DNA of 64,000 bases from Callaeas wilsoni (GCA_013398955.1 VWPU01003056.1:248001-312000); one strand, 5' to 3'. Positions 24,983 through 38,140 are shown, numbered from the stretch's first letter. Numbers and translations are program-made. The notes: generated by a model not told the origin, from the letters alone.

Positions 24983-27810
24983 GGCAGTGGAGAAGTTTCA
25001 AACCAATTTCTCCTGGAATGAAACATGACAGCATTTCCAAGGGCTTGATGGAAACAAGTCTTTCTGCAAGTCCTCAGACTGAGCTGTTTCATTTCATTTG
25101 TGGAACAAATGGGGAAAAATGATTTTTAAGTCAGTTCACAAGGAAACTGCCTTCTTCTGCAGGGTGTGCAGCCTCGTGGGAGCCATGAATCACTTCCATT
25201 GCAGCACAAGGCCCCTTGAAGCACCTGAGAGGGCAGAAGCTGTTGCCTCCTCCTGAGGAAGGAGACAGGTCCTTTGGATGGTGATTAGTGGCAGGAAGCT
25301 CATTTAGTACTTTTAATTGCCTTCTGGAGGTAACTGCTGTCAGCAGCTGAAGAGAGGACAGGAGTGGCTTAGCTAAGCTGCACAAGCATCATCTTCATCC
25401 ACTGCTGGGCATCTGGAGCTGACCCAAAACCTTCCCTGTGTCCATGGCCCTGCTGAGACAGGCAAGACCAGGCCCCCAAAGGGAAGGAATGGAAGGAAAA
25501 ATGCTGGAAGCACTCCCAGCCATCTCAGCACTCTCCCACTGCCCTCACTCTCCCTACCCAAGGTCTAAGAAAGCAAAGATGCTGCAAACACACAGGGAGG
25601 AGGCTGAAGAGCCAGCGTGCTCCGTGTGCTGGTGGCACGAGGGGCCAAGGCTGGCTGCTGCCTCGCACTGCAAGCGTCTCAAATCCGACCGATGAAGGAG
25701 AAGGGGTTGAACAAGACCCCTGAGCCAGACCTTGAGATGGTCCTTGATAATGACACGAAAAGCCGCAGTGTCATCCAGCTGCAGAGTGCTGGGCTCGAGA
25801 GGAGAGTCCCGGGGGAAATCCTCCAGGCTGTTATGCATGAGGTGAGATGAGTTGATCTCAGTGTCCTTAATATCTGTGAATTTCTTTCCATCTTCACAAG
25901 CAGCATATGCTCTAGATGGGCTGAATTTTTACTGAAATGGGTCAGTAGAAAAATAGATCCTTCTTAAAATGCAACACTGCAGTGCCTTAATTTAAAAAGG
26001 AGCAACAAAAAAGGGAACAGAATCTGGGTAAGAGAGAAACTTTTCACTGCATTTAATATTATCAAAGCCTACTGTGCTGAAATCTGAAGTCTGTGCCACA
26101 GTGAGCCTGACCTCCAGCCCTACAGCTGTCAGGCCCACAGCCCTCCATCAGCACTAATGGCACTCCCAGCACAGCTCATTGCCGAGGTGGGACACAGCCC
26201 TCGCAGCTGGATGAGGATTATTGAGTCCTCTGGAGGCAGCACTATCCCAGCGTTTAAAATAAACCACAGCAGACAATACATGAGAGGGGAAAAGGGGAAC
26301 AAGGGCTCTGGGTCCTGCTGAGGCAGAGCTGTTGATGTGAGAACAGTGATGGAGCTGTATTTCCTACATCCTATATATCCTACAGCACCTCAGGGATGTG
26401 TCTGTCCCAGTTCAACAGCACTGCAGTTTGCTTGGGAACCAGGAGAGAAGTTGAGGGAAGTTAAGGGAGATTAAGGAATAGATGAGGTCTGGAAAAGACT
26501 GTGCTGGGAGGTGATACAGGCAAATCTTCCAGAAGGATTCATGGCTTCTGCAGAAATGATGTAATGACAGTGAGTTAATTGTCACCAAATCACACAGAAA
26601 GGCAAGACATGAGAAGACAGCAGCTACTGGGAAAGGAGCCCTGGTTTTTCTATGTCCCAGAGCTCAAGCAGAAGGGAAATGGTACATGCAGAGCTTCAAA
26701 TTTATGCCAAAAAAAAGGATAACTTGAAACACTCGATACAAGCACTAGTAGGAGATAAACTGGGAGCGATGGGGAAGGTGAATGCAGTCTCATGGGTCCA
26801 GCCAGCTGGGCACAGCTAAAGCCCTAATGAACCCATCAAAGCCCTGGTGCAGAAAGAGCCAAGGCTGCTCCACACGTACAGTTTTGATCAGAGCACCAGT
26901 GGAAGCACCAGTACAATCCATGTGGAATCTCCTCTGATAGTTCTGCCTTGGGGGAACACCCCAACATTGTGCTTAACTGAGCTGCCAGGAGCCCTTCCCT
27001 CCTTTTAGGATGCTCCTACTCCATAAACCAAGCTCCACTGCATCCAGTCTACTAAGCAATAACGAGGTTCCAGCATGGCCTCAAAGGATGACTTACAGAC
27101 CTCATTCATCAGGAGGTTCTTTGCAGTTTCTTGCACATTTTATTGCAGGCTTTCCTGCACAAACATGGTTCAGTTTATTGCCGGGAGAGTCACCAGACTG
27201 TGACCCAGAGGGGAGCAGCTGGTGATCCAGCACTGGCAGCTATTGACTTCGCCACCAGAACACCAAGGTGAATTTAATTGTCACATTATTTAATTACCTC
27301 ATGTTCAGCCTGTCCACTGGAGACATTTTCTTTCTTGCAGAGAAGCAGCACTAAGCCTTGACACAACATATAAAAACTACTTTGAGAGCTGGAGTGAGAT
27401 TTGAGTGATCTATAGATCCTGAGCGGGCCAAAGGTAGGAATTTCAACCTTGAGCACTCAAGTTTAATATTGACTGTAATTAAAAGGAGAGAGCCAACTTC
27501 CCTGCGGCACAACACGATTGACATCGATCGCATCACAGCAGCAGAGAGCCTTACCTTTGATCTCCAAAATCCATCTCAGATGGAGAAAGAAGGACAGAAT
27601 ATGCCTGCCCATGGAGCCAGAAACCTCTGCTATCCAAAGGCTGCAACACACATGGAAACCTTCCTTCCTTGGGCCTGCCCCCCACACAATCACATTGCAG
27701 GATGTTTTTTCTTGCAAGGCACACACTGTCTCCATTTCACCTGAAGGACCTTCCTTAGAGATGACTAAGCCCACCAGTGGTGAATTGGCCTCTGTTCCCC
27801 TCACAGCAGG

Positions 27811-27835
27811 ATGGAGCTGGCTCTGGCAGCTCCAT
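27811..27835. other. Perfect 9-bp inverted repeat
   Basis: ATGGAGCTG and CAGCTCCAT are exact reverse complements separated by seven bases (GCTCTGG). They could form a small hairpin in RNA or cruciform DNA. At this length it may be chance, and no terminator, miRNA or tRNA context surrounds it. Confidence 0.6.
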
Positions 27836-30502
27836 CTCACTCTTGGGGCTCATGAAATGGGCTTCAGGGAGCTTTGGGCACAGGCAGCTTCACCACCCAG
27901 CTCCCTGTTCTTCCTCAAACATCTATGGGGTCCTGGCCCTTTATAACTCTCAGACTTTCCTTCACCCAGTCTGTTTCTCAGCCTCTTCCTTTTCCAGGTC
28001 AGGTTTTCCCAGCCCAAGTTCTGACACCTGGTGTTCCCTCTCACCAACCCATTTCCATGGCACTGTTTACGTCTTGCCCACACCTTACAATGCTCCCCTT
28101 TCTCTCCTGCTCATGGAGAGCTTTGGGGGGGCCTTAACAAGCCCAGTCACCCCTGGTGCCTTTGCTCCCAGGCAGGCTGGCACAGCCAAGGCAGGAATTG
28201 GCTCTCCGGGCAATCTGCAGAGCATGGCTGGTTATTAGTCCTGCAGAAGAACAATCAACACAGTTTCTGTAATGCAGTAAGATGGATTGAAGCTACTTAA
28301 GAGTACAAGGAAATGGGATCAGTGCTTTGAAAGAAAAGTAGCCTGACTCACCCAGTCCACTGTACCGTGGCAGCCCTGAGCTCACACACAGCCTTTGATG
28401 CAATGCTGGGGCTGAGCAGCCCATGGCCAAGCCCACACTGAGAGCACCAACACTTTATCCCAATGGAAATACATGATGTTCCCGTGCTGAGGTAATAAGG
28501 CGCAAGATACAGCTCTGCTGTGTTGCTCCTATTCCTTTCTTGTTATCAGCAGAGATCGCACTCTCGCTCTGTGTCTGGTTTTGCACCAGAACAATTCTGC
28601 TCTTTGGTACTTTTCCCTTTCAAATGTTCTCAGAAAATAAAGACCCAGCTCTTCCCATTGCCTCTGCACCAAGACCTGAGCAGACTGCAAAATCTCAGAG
28701 GCTTCAAGCTACCTGCTCTCCCACTCAATCACAAAGATTGATTCTACACCTCTCTTAAAGAGATGAGGCGTGAGCAGGTACAAGACTCCTTCCCTGACCC
28801 AAAAACGTTCTTTCTCCACAAATCTCTCCACTGCTTTCTTGAAATCAGCAGAAACGCTACTCCAAAAATTTAAGAAATTATCTCTCAACAAGGTAAAAAG
28901 TGCCAGATCCCACAAGCCCCAGTAGCTCTGAGAAGGAGGGAATGTAGGTATAGCTGCCCTGGCATCAGAGGTGTTGGGAAGCATCCTCCACAGAGATGTC
29001 TCCTGCCTGAAAAGCCAAGAACAACATGTGACAGTGATCCTAAAGAAAGAAAAACTAAATTACATTTTGTCTCTTGCTGACTCAAGTGTCTTTTTGTCTC
29101 CCAGAAATCAGGGGCTGTGAACGGTTCTGTGGAGAATCCTGGCAGAAGGAACAGAGAAAAATCCAGGGACACCAAAGCAGGGGAAGTCATCACTTTATAG
29201 GTAGGGAACTGAGGTGCTTGGAGGCTGGGGCACATCCAAGACTCCCTATTTACCCATTCCATGAAGCACCTCCATATTATTCTCGTTTATTGACTAAGTG
29301 TAAACTACTGTAGTAGTTCAAGGATGGAGATCTGAGCAGACTTTTTTCTGACCTCTGTGCCCCTCTGCCACAAGGTTGGAGGAAAGAGGGGAAAAAACTG
29401 GCCTGGTCTCGACTGCTCTAATTAACTGGAATACTGATTGATTTTGATACGTAGCTCTGGCCTCATTCATCAGCACAGCATTTACCCAGATAAGGAGAGG
29501 AGCTGTGCATCAACCCAGACCACCCTGAGCAGCACAGAGCTGGTCTAGCAGTGCTGGTCTAGCAGGAGCAGTGCCTTTAGTACATCTGTTCATATGAACA
29601 GACCTCAGAATCATTCCCATTCTAATTCCTCAGTGTTTTAGACCTTTTAAGGATAATCATTCATCCCCTTTGGGTATATAGCAAAGATAACCCCTAAGGG
29701 CTCAGCCTTGTTAAATTTCAAGTTTGGGGCTGTAGGAAGCCCTGGCCCCATCAGAAGCAGGGACAGAAGCAGTGAATACAGGGGTCAGGTCTCTCGGCTC
29801 ACCCATTGCAGGACTGGGTGTGCAGCTCCTGTAAGGAGACACAGCACAGGCCAGCAGGGAGCCACATGGAAGGTCAGTAGGTAGAAATCAAACAGGGAGA
29901 CTGGAGATAGGATAAAACAAGGCTTAAGATGGAGATTTTGATTCAGAGAAAGAAGGGGTAGCCTCAGCAGAGCGCTGCAGTCCAAAAGGAAAGGCTCCAA
30001 GCATTTTGCCCATTGGATTTGAAAACACTTTCAGCTGTCAGATTGATTTTGCTCTCCTTCAAGCATGTGATGGAGAGAGAAAACGAATGCAAGAAAAGAG
30101 ATACTGTTGATTTAATTGGCCATATTTGTCACTGGAGCAAGAAAAATAACCCCAGCAATAGCCCTGGCTGAGTGACATACATTTAATTAGTATTTGAGAG
30201 GCATTTGCTTTGGCCGGTGAAATAAATATATTAAATCTTCATCTCGACCTGACCTTTCCAGGAATGCTCTGGTCTAACCAGCACTGCCCAATGCTGCTGA
30301 CACCTATGAGGTCTCTGGTCAGAGGTTTCCAGCTCAACAGTTCTACTGAAGCTCCCTCGAATCCTTCCTGGTGTGAATTATTTAGGACAGAGTCCTGGAA
30401 GCACTTGGCCTCAAGCCAGTGGTGCAAAGGCAGAACCAGATAGACTCGGTTGAGTCCAGTGTCTGTCCCCACAGCTGTGATTCCCACTGCAGGAATAAGT
30501 GC

Positions 30503-30524
30503 TCCACGGAACAAATTCCGTGGA
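30503..30524. other. Perfect 9-bp hairpin with 4-base loop
   Basis: TCCACGGAA and TTCCGTGGA are exact reverse complements separated by CAAA. The stem is tight and GC-containing. It is much shorter than a pre-miRNA and has no known motif. It may be a palindromic protein-binding site or chance. Confidence 0.6.
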
Positions 30525-33500
30525 ATTAGAGCAGTGACATGGTGCCCAAGGAACAACATTGTACAAATACTTGTTCAGGTCTTTAAACACGCCTTTGCAA
30601 GATGCAAAGCAAACAGTGTTTCTGCAGCCACAGTCGGTCCTTCCAGCCAGGTGGAAGGATGACAAAGCCATCTTTCAGCCCCTGAGCTCATCCTCTGACA
30701 CCAGGCACACATTTTTCATGCCTCTCTGGGGCAGGATTTGTGAGGCTTACATGGCAGCATGTCCCTTTGCAGCACGAGGTCGAGCCATCCATTTCCTCCT
30801 TCCCAAGGCCTCGGATTTACCCCGTTGTAACTCCCTCAATTTCACCAGATAGATTTTGGCACCGTCGCTTCTCTTTTCTTTTTAAAGCCCCTTCCTACAG
30901 CATGAGGAGACACCTGGCAGAACTGTTCCGCCTGGAAATCCATCCTTGGATTGTTTTATCTCTATTAGTCCTTGCGAGCAGATGACAGGGGAGCACGAAC
31001 ATAGACAGCGTGGGATGAGACATTCACCCAGCTGCTAGTTCAAAGGCATGTCATCATTTATAACACTCCCAGCTATTCCAACTCTACCTACTTGTTCTCA
31101 CTTAAAAGAAAGAAAGAGGAGCAAGCCATTTCTAGTTCCGGATATTTAATTTTCATGGAGATGTTTTTTATTTTGGTGCCTTTGCTCTCGGGTAGCACAG
31201 TTCCCTCAGCTCCATGGGGCATTCCTGCTTCAGAGCAGCACTGCCAAGTTCTGCTCTGACCCCTCAGCATCCTGCCAGTGTGACAGTGACAGAGCATGAA
31301 CAGCCAGCAAAGGAAGAGACCGAGAGAAGAGGAACCTCTTTGGGGACCACTTGGCCCTGCCTGCACCTCGCACATCCCACCTGGGGGCTGTGTAGCCCTG
31401 CTGTGCTCCATGTGTGGACCCTGTCATTGACAAGTGAGCCTCTGCTTCCTTGCACTGGGAACGAGTTCAAAACCAATATTGAATCAATCCGCTAAAAGGT
31501 TTTCTCTCCATTGTGCTGGCATTCCTGGGAGGCCAGCCCACGCACACCTCACTGAGATGAGAGACTCCCCCCAAAGTCCAAGCCTCAGCCAGCCCAGGTC
31601 CTCTGCGGCATCTGGGAGCCAGAGCAAAGTGATGGGGAGGCTGCTCTGCTGAACACCTCCATCAGTGTCACAGCCTGCAGGTGACATCCACCCTGAGCCT
31701 CCCCCGGGCACTTGGAAACAACTCCACCATGCTCAGGTTAAAGCCAGATTTCCTCCACACACTCACTCCCAGAATCTGCAGCAAGCAGCAAGAGCCAGGC
31801 CCTGAACAGGTCAGGGAAGGATTGAAAGTGGTGCCGTCACATCTCCCATCCGAGTTGCTGCAGTGATGCTGGTGGGTCTGTACAGCCTGGGAAGCCTGGA
31901 CAGGACTCCTGGCCCCGCTGTAGCTCCCACCAGCAAATGTAGGGTGCTCAAAGGAGCACCACAGACGAGGCATTGCCGCCCCAAGAGTCCTCTCCTGCTG
32001 TGCAAAGGACAGCAGAGGGGAGCTCAGACGAGTCCCTCAGAGTTACAAACCTCTCAGAAAATAACTTGGGCACGTTTCCAGCCCATCACTAGGACGACGC
32101 AGAATCGACTCATCCCCAGAGACTGCAAATGGTCTGATCCAAATTCCACTGAAGTCCACAGCAAGGCTCATTACCTCCATCTGGCATTAGCTCTGGCTCT
32201 TTGCTCACGAGAGCTCCAGGAAGGAACTCCCTCTCCAAGGAGCTCCAGCACAATCGACTGGGGAAGCATTGCTTCCATCCCAAAGCTGGGAAAAGCCCCA
32301 GGCCCTTCCCCACCCAACGTGGGTGCATCAGCACCGTCCCAGCCGTTCGGGCTGGGCCCAATAGAGGGCAACAATATCACACGAACAGCTTCATTAGACT
32401 AATTGCGAACGGCCCAGGTGAGAACCACTGCCCACCTTCCTCCAGGATGACTTTATCCCTTCCCTTCTCACCAGGAGGCGAGCGGATGCAGAGGCAGCCC
32501 AAGGCTCCACACATGATGGCATAGCCAGGATGAACGGCTCCAAAATGTTTGAGTTTTGGATGTCTTTCAGCCAGTGGTGTTGATTTTCCCCTTAATATGG
32601 GACCCTGCAAATCTACTGACCCCCCACTATCCTCTCCTGGGTCCCACGAGTGCCCACTCAGAGCTTGTCCCTCACCCTTCCGGGCTCTGCCTCCCTCTCC
32701 CCACCTCCAGCTTATGGCAGCAATAACGAGACGCTCTCCATGTAGCACCATAACCCTCTGCCAGGCTGTTTTGCATAAAGACACCTTAAACACCAGCAAA
32801 CATTTAATTAACACTCTTGCTTGCCAGAGGTCTGCCCACCACCCCATCATTGCACTGGGAGGGACACTTCCCCCACTACAACCCAGTTCTGACCCCTCCA
32901 AGCAGGGGAATCCTTGGGAGCAAAGCTGGGGAGGCACCATCCCCTTCACCCCAGGGAACCACCCTGCACTGTACTTGCTGCAGCTTCCCCAGCTCTGCAG
33001 CCAGGCACGTCATCCTAACAAGTCTGTGTAATCCTATTGCTCACAGGGAACATATTCCAGGCTGGCAAGCAAGAAATGCCCATGGGATGCTTGGCAGCAG
33101 GCATCAGCTCAGAACAGCTCAGATAACACAGCTGCACACTACTGGGGTCTGGATTGCAGCAGGCCTGGCAAAACAGATTTTGGGGGGAAAGCAGTACAAA
33201 ATGCAGAGCTCTGAGTTGTATCCCATCAGCTGAGCTGCAGGAATCTCCAGTGCTCTTGTACGGTGAAACGGATTAGGGTAATGACTGTTGTGGGATGTTA
33301 AGCAGTATTTTATGCTGCATCCACAGCAGGCAGGGAGCTGGCAGCAGCCAGGCACAGAACTGCCCGTCCACGGCTGACCTGACTGGGTGCAAGCACGACT
33401 GCAGCTCCTGTGACAAGAAGGTGGAAGTAGAACTGTAGACAACTTTCACCCTCACTCCCACCTGGGAGTCCACAGAGGATTCACGCTGACATCAGCAGAG

Positions 33501-35094
33501 TCAAGGTTTCACCCTTTCCCCCTGCCAGGGTTAACTCAGCCTTCTCTGCATTTGGTTACAGTGTGGGTGGCACCCACGTCTGTCCACATCTGCCAGCGTG
33601 TCACACAGCACATGTCTCCTGTCATCGAAAACACACTGTGCCTGAGGAACGTGGTGGAAGCAGCAGAGCTGAAGAAGCTGGGATTTCACTTGGGCTGGCA
33701 GCAGAGCCTCAGCCCCAGGATCCCCCCATGGGTTCCACTGGAGCAGGCTCAGACAGGCAGCTCACGTCAGAGCAGGGACAAAAGCCTGAACCACCCAGAC
33801 CCCAGACTCCTGTCCTATTCCAAGCCGTCTCCTACCCTCAGCACACCAGCTCCCTACCCAAACCTGCTCTCCAGCTTTGGACATTTTTGTGAGAGGCCAC
33901 CAGAGAGGCTCCATCCCAGCACCAATAAAACCATTCACTGCATGAACCTGCACAAGGGCAGGACTCAAGAGCTCAGGAGAGAAAAAGTTGGACCCAAGAC
34001 ATGGGATTGAACTGAGGGACTAAGTTACCTCCACATTTGGGGAACTGGGAGGAAAGGCTCTGTTTGGCCCTGAAACCAGCTAGGACACAAGCAAGGAGCT
34101 GCAGTTTGACCAAAGCAATTCCTCCCACCAGCAGCTGCTGAGCCCTGTTCAAAGTCGCAAATCCAAAGGCTTGGCCGAGAGCCTGGCGGACAAGCTCGTC
34201 TCTCACTGGAGATGTATTTGCTTTCAGCTAGATTTACATGATGAGATGATGAGATCAAAGCAGCTGCACTGAGGTTAGACAGGATTTACTGAGGGCAGAG
34301 CTCTGGGGCATTTGTTTGCAGAGTTTTGCCCCATCCCAGTTTCACCTGCGGGGTCCTGATCTGTTTGAAGGATGAGCTGGGCTGATTTGCTGGAGCCCAC
34401 TGCAGCCTGTGTGCACCCAGTGCCGCTCACCTCCCAGCACTAAATCTGCCTCCACAAGGTAGAATATGCCAAAACGAGCTCCCAGTGCTTGTATTGTGCT
34501 GGCTACAGACTAAGGCCATTCATGTCTGCTCGGGGATGGACAGACTGAAACCAGGAACGGCTGAAAACCCACCTTGTGGGACACAGCTGGGGACTGGGCA
34601 CTTGTATGAACACACAGAGGCTCTCTTTTCAGGCTGGGGACGCTACCGGCTTTGCTTTTCCAGAAGGGATGGTGTTGGTGCACCTCCAGCAGCACTGGCA
34701 CAGCCCTGTCCCACAGCAGGGCAGCAAACTTTGGAGCCTTTCTCCCAGTCCTCAGATCTCACACATTCCTCCAAACGCTCCCACACAAGGCACTGGCACG
34801 TGCTGCTGGACCAGCTCAAACGACCAACCTCCCTCTGCTGTGAGGTAAGAGTTGATCCTCCACTTAAATATATGATACAGCTCCCAAAGCACATCCTCCA
34901 AAGCTGATCCCTACATAGCAACAGCGCTGGAAGCTGTGATTCACTCAGTGCTCCATCACCATCGGTGGGTGACACCCTCCCACAGCAGCTGTGGTTACAC
35001 CGGGTCCACCGGAGCAACCTCCTCGGCACCAAAATTATTAGGGCTGAAATTTGGGGGAGGCAGTTTAAAGAACAGATGGTCGTGCTTTAGTATC

Positions 35095-35250
35095 GCAACA
35101 CACTGCCAGTTAATTAATGCTAGCTGTAATTAAACTTTACACAAATTAGCTGTCAGCTATGCTAAAGGGAATCATTTCTCTCAAATGCCACCTTGAATCG
35201 CTGAGTTGTGAGACTTTTCTACAACGTAATTAAAAGCAGGAGGCTGGCAT
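35095..35250. promoter_or_regulatory. Homeodomain-motif cluster, candidate enhancer
   Basis: Within about 40 bases there are TTAATTAA (35110-35117), TAATTAA (35127-35133) and an ATTA core (35145-35148), with TAGCTG/CAGCTA E-box-like words between them. No repeat is present. Clustered TAAT cores are typical of developmental enhancers bound by homeodomain proteins. AT-rich sequence produces such cores by chance, so the call rests on density and lack of repeats alone. Confidence 0.3.
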
Positions 35251-36507
35251 GGAATGGGGCGGGTGGCAGGGGAGGGAATAACCAGGAGATGAAAGCTGCA
35301 GGCTGGGAAGCAGCTGGAGATCCCCACCCTGCACGAGCACATCCTCTCCTTTGGTCTGGGGGACCTCAGGGACTCCACTTGGCTTTTATCCTTCAAGCAA
35401 AGAGAGAGGTTCCTCCCAATGAGTCAGAGTTTTAGCTTGAAGCTGAATTTTTGACTCTTGGAAGGAGAAATGTTTGAGCTCAAGAAGATGTGGTAGGACC
35501 TTGGCAGGATAAGGAAAAAGTTGGGTCGGGAGTTGTTGCAATGAAGCCCTTCTTCCTTTTGGAAAAGCAGAAAACAAGATATGTTCAGAGGGAGAGGGCT
35601 GGCTTTGACAAATCTGCTTAGATGGAAAAAAGTCTGTCAAAACAGCCATGTTGACATTTTCCAACAAGTCACATTTTATTCTGAGTGATGATTTGAAAAT
35701 TTTAGCTCATTCCTTGCTTTATGTGTTTGCCAGTGCTCATTGAGCTGTGAGATGACTAATACAAGAGCACCATGACCAAGCAGGCAAGTGCTGGCTTGGG
35801 CTGGTAGAACCTGGGAATATCAAGGCTAATTTATCCCAAATTAGCACAGATTTTGACTGGAAATAAATTGGGGAAACAGACAACAACTCTCTTAGCAACA
35901 AATACATCAGTAGTGACCAGCAGAGGTTTTCAAATGAGGCCTTGTTTGCACACAAACATACAGGACACATTGTGGGTACATGAGCATGGTGACAACCACC
36001 TCCGGAAGAAGCTCCAGGGTCCTGAGAGGCAGGAGATGAGCCTGGAAACAAGGCAACAGGGAATCCATGAAGAAAGGAGAGCTGGAGGGGAGCAAACTCC
36101 AAACACAGCCTGCGCTGGGTTTAAACAGCCTTTGTGGGTGAGCAGGTGGGGTTCAAGGTGAGGCTGCTCAGCACAATTAAATTCCATTAGTGTACTCAGG
36201 ATCCGTTATGTCAAACCACAGCCTTAAGGAAGAGCGCAGTAATCCCAGTTAGTCTTAACCCCAGTCAGTCAATCCTCAGGATTATTTCCCCACTTTCCAG
36301 TCCTGTGAGGCACCTGAAACCTGAGCAGGTACTGTGGATGGAGCACCCCCACCGCAGCCCTGTGTGGGAGGGGCAATGGGCCCCAAAGTCAGCCCAGGGG
36401 CTGTGCAGGGCCCCCAGGGATCTGTCTCAGGCAGCCCGAGGCGTTACTGATGCTTGTGTCTCCTGCAGTCACGGGTAATTGATATGCCCAGATGTTTTCC
36501 ACTCTGT

Positions 36508-36595
36508 GATGCAGAGGAAGGCAAAAATCTCCGTGGTTCCTGCCAGAGTGACATGTGGAAAATTCCTTCCCGATCCCAAGTCTGTTCATCAAATT
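36508..36595 (+). mobile_element. Ancient amniote repeat remnant (L3/CR1-like)
   Basis: The block reads GATGCAGAGGAAGGCAAAAA, then a middle portion and GGAAAATTCCTTCCCGA, CCCAAG. This order (GCAGAGGAAGGCGAAAAA ... GGAAAATTCCTTCCCGACCCCAA) recurs in many reptile and turtle genomes as an old dispersed LINE-like repeat. Class assignment is from memory and tentative. It is far more diverged than the CR1 copies in this window, so it predates bird diversification. Confidence 0.5.
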
Positions 36596-37875
36596 AAGTA
36601 CTTCAGGGAGATTTGTCAGGCGAGTGTGTCTTGGGGAGGAGTCCCTACACCCCCATGGCCACGCTTGCTGCCCAACCAGTTTACCACCTCCCACCCGCTG
36701 CGATTCGGGCACCTGGGAGCACAGCTGGCCAGATGTGCACCTAAGAAACCATTTCTCCTTGACTCCTGCAGACAACTGGAGAAGGCTCAGGATAAGTTAT
36801 AGCCATGGCCTTGCCGCAGAGCTCCAAGTGTTACGAACATCTTGAGGGCAGAGCGGGACGGCCTTTTCTCCAGGGTGGGAGCGGGAGGGATTTATGAATT
36901 AAGGTCAGGAAGGGCCACAGTGACTCTCTCTCCTGCTCCTCCCAAATGCAAACGCGGCAGCTATTCCTCTCCTCCAGCAGCTGAATTAAAGCCTCTGGTT
37001 TGTAGCAATATCAAATCTCATTTGATAGGCTCTGAGCAACAGTAAATCCCTGGTCCCCTGCTCTCCGTCAGCCCTCGCTGCCCTGCAGTGTGTCCTCCTA
37101 CAAGGTTGCCTTCGGCTTCCAGCAATTAGGGCTTCTCCAGCATTTGGCTTGACAGGCTCTGGGCTCCGCTTCCAGCTGGATATGCACAGAGGAACTCAAT
37201 TCCTCTGCACCAGCACTCTCCAACCTCTTCTAGGGAACCCCAAGCCTCCCATGCCCATGGAAGCCCCTTTACCCTCTGGTGTGGTGAGTGGCGCTGGCTC
37301 AGCACCCAGGCAGATTCCCTCAGTCATATTCCCCTGCACGCGGTGCAGACTCAAGAACACTTCTCAGCTTTTCTTTCCTTTCCTTTTTTAAATTTTTCTT
37401 TATTTAAAGCTCAATCAAGGATCACATCAACTTCTCTTTCTCCTGCAGCTTTGTGCTGGGAGCTCATGATGAGGGAGTTATACACCCATGACCCCTAAAT
37501 CCTGTTCTGAGTCACTGCTGCTGCAAGCTCTGCTCTGCCATCCCAGAGGCAAAAAATCCAGCTCCTTTATTCCCACCTAAGCTACAATGGCCTCGTACGA
37601 AGCAACAAAGTCATTCTTACTGTACTCTCAGAGAGAGCTTTTTCTTCCCCAAAGCAGCACAAGCCAGCCATGGTACGGCGGAACCTGGAGTGCCCAGCAC
37701 GGACACAGCGGATTGAGCGGTGTGCTGCTGAGGGCTCTGTTTTACTAAAGCAGTGACGGAGGGGCTGAAGCTGGGTGTTGGTGTAAGTCTGCACCAAAAT
37801 GTTTGTGCTTCCTGCACTTCCAAGCTCCTGGAAAGAAGAGCCAGGTTCCCACCAAGCTGCTCTGTTGGGAGTCAT
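36596..37875. other. Unique non-coding sequence
   Basis: No gene is recognised. At 37425-37460 a pyrimidine tract ending CTCCTGCAG resembles a strong 3' splice site, but the following frame is unrecognised. Positions 37370-37410 are T-rich. Confidence 0.4.
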
Positions 37876-38074
37876 GTCTGTGCACGTGTGTGTGCACGTG
37901 TGTGCATGCAGAGGTGTGTGCATGTGCAGGGGTGTTGTGTGTGCTCACAAGTGTGCACATGTGTGTGCACGGGTGCTGTGTGTGCACGGGTGTGCACGTG
38001 TGTGTGCTTGTGTGTGGGTGTCGTGTGCTCTCGTGTGCGTGACAGCATGCCTGGGTGAGCGCATGCCTGTGTGC
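37876..38074. repeat. TG-rich variant minisatellite
   Basis: About 200 bases are dominated on the plus strand by GTGTGTGCACG, GTGTGTGC and GGGTGTGC words in irregular tandem order. Alternating purine-pyrimidine runs (GTGTGTGCACGTGTGTGC) are classic Z-DNA-prone sequence. The several Cys/Val-rich or His/Thr-rich frames it creates on both strands are artefacts of the repeat. A CR1 3' end follows immediately at 38078. Confidence 0.85.
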
Positions 38075-38077
38075 AGG

Positions 38078-38140
38078 GCTGAAATGAGATGATCTTCCAG
38101 GACTCTTCCAGCCCAGGCCGTTCAGGGATTCTGTGATTAT
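38078..38140 (+). mobile_element. Short CR1 3' end, plus strand
   Basis: The sequence reads GCTGAAATGAGATGATCTTC, CAGGACTCTTCCAGCCCAGG and GGGATTCTGTGATTAT, a diverged CR1 3' terminus with its octamer end (ATTCTGTG). About 60 bases survive. It abuts the TG-rich minisatellite, suggesting the insertion landed in or beside it. Confidence 0.8.

Larger units (their letters stand above)
23111..36507. other. Long unique non-coding stretch, repeat-poor
   Basis: More than 13 kb has no clear CR1 or SINE. Small local features are a 19-T run (24964-24982), a degenerate 10-bp triplicate near 26446-26477, a two-copy direct repeat near 29540-29570, and two perfect hairpins (27811-27835, 30503-30524). AT-rich blocks at 30090-30245 and 35095-35250 are rich in homeodomain-type cores. 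At 29185-29240 the words AGGGAACTGAGG hint at a decayed MIR-type SINE. Strand-specific frames such as 31863-32402 and 33552-34010 are open but unrecognised. Confidence 0.4.
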
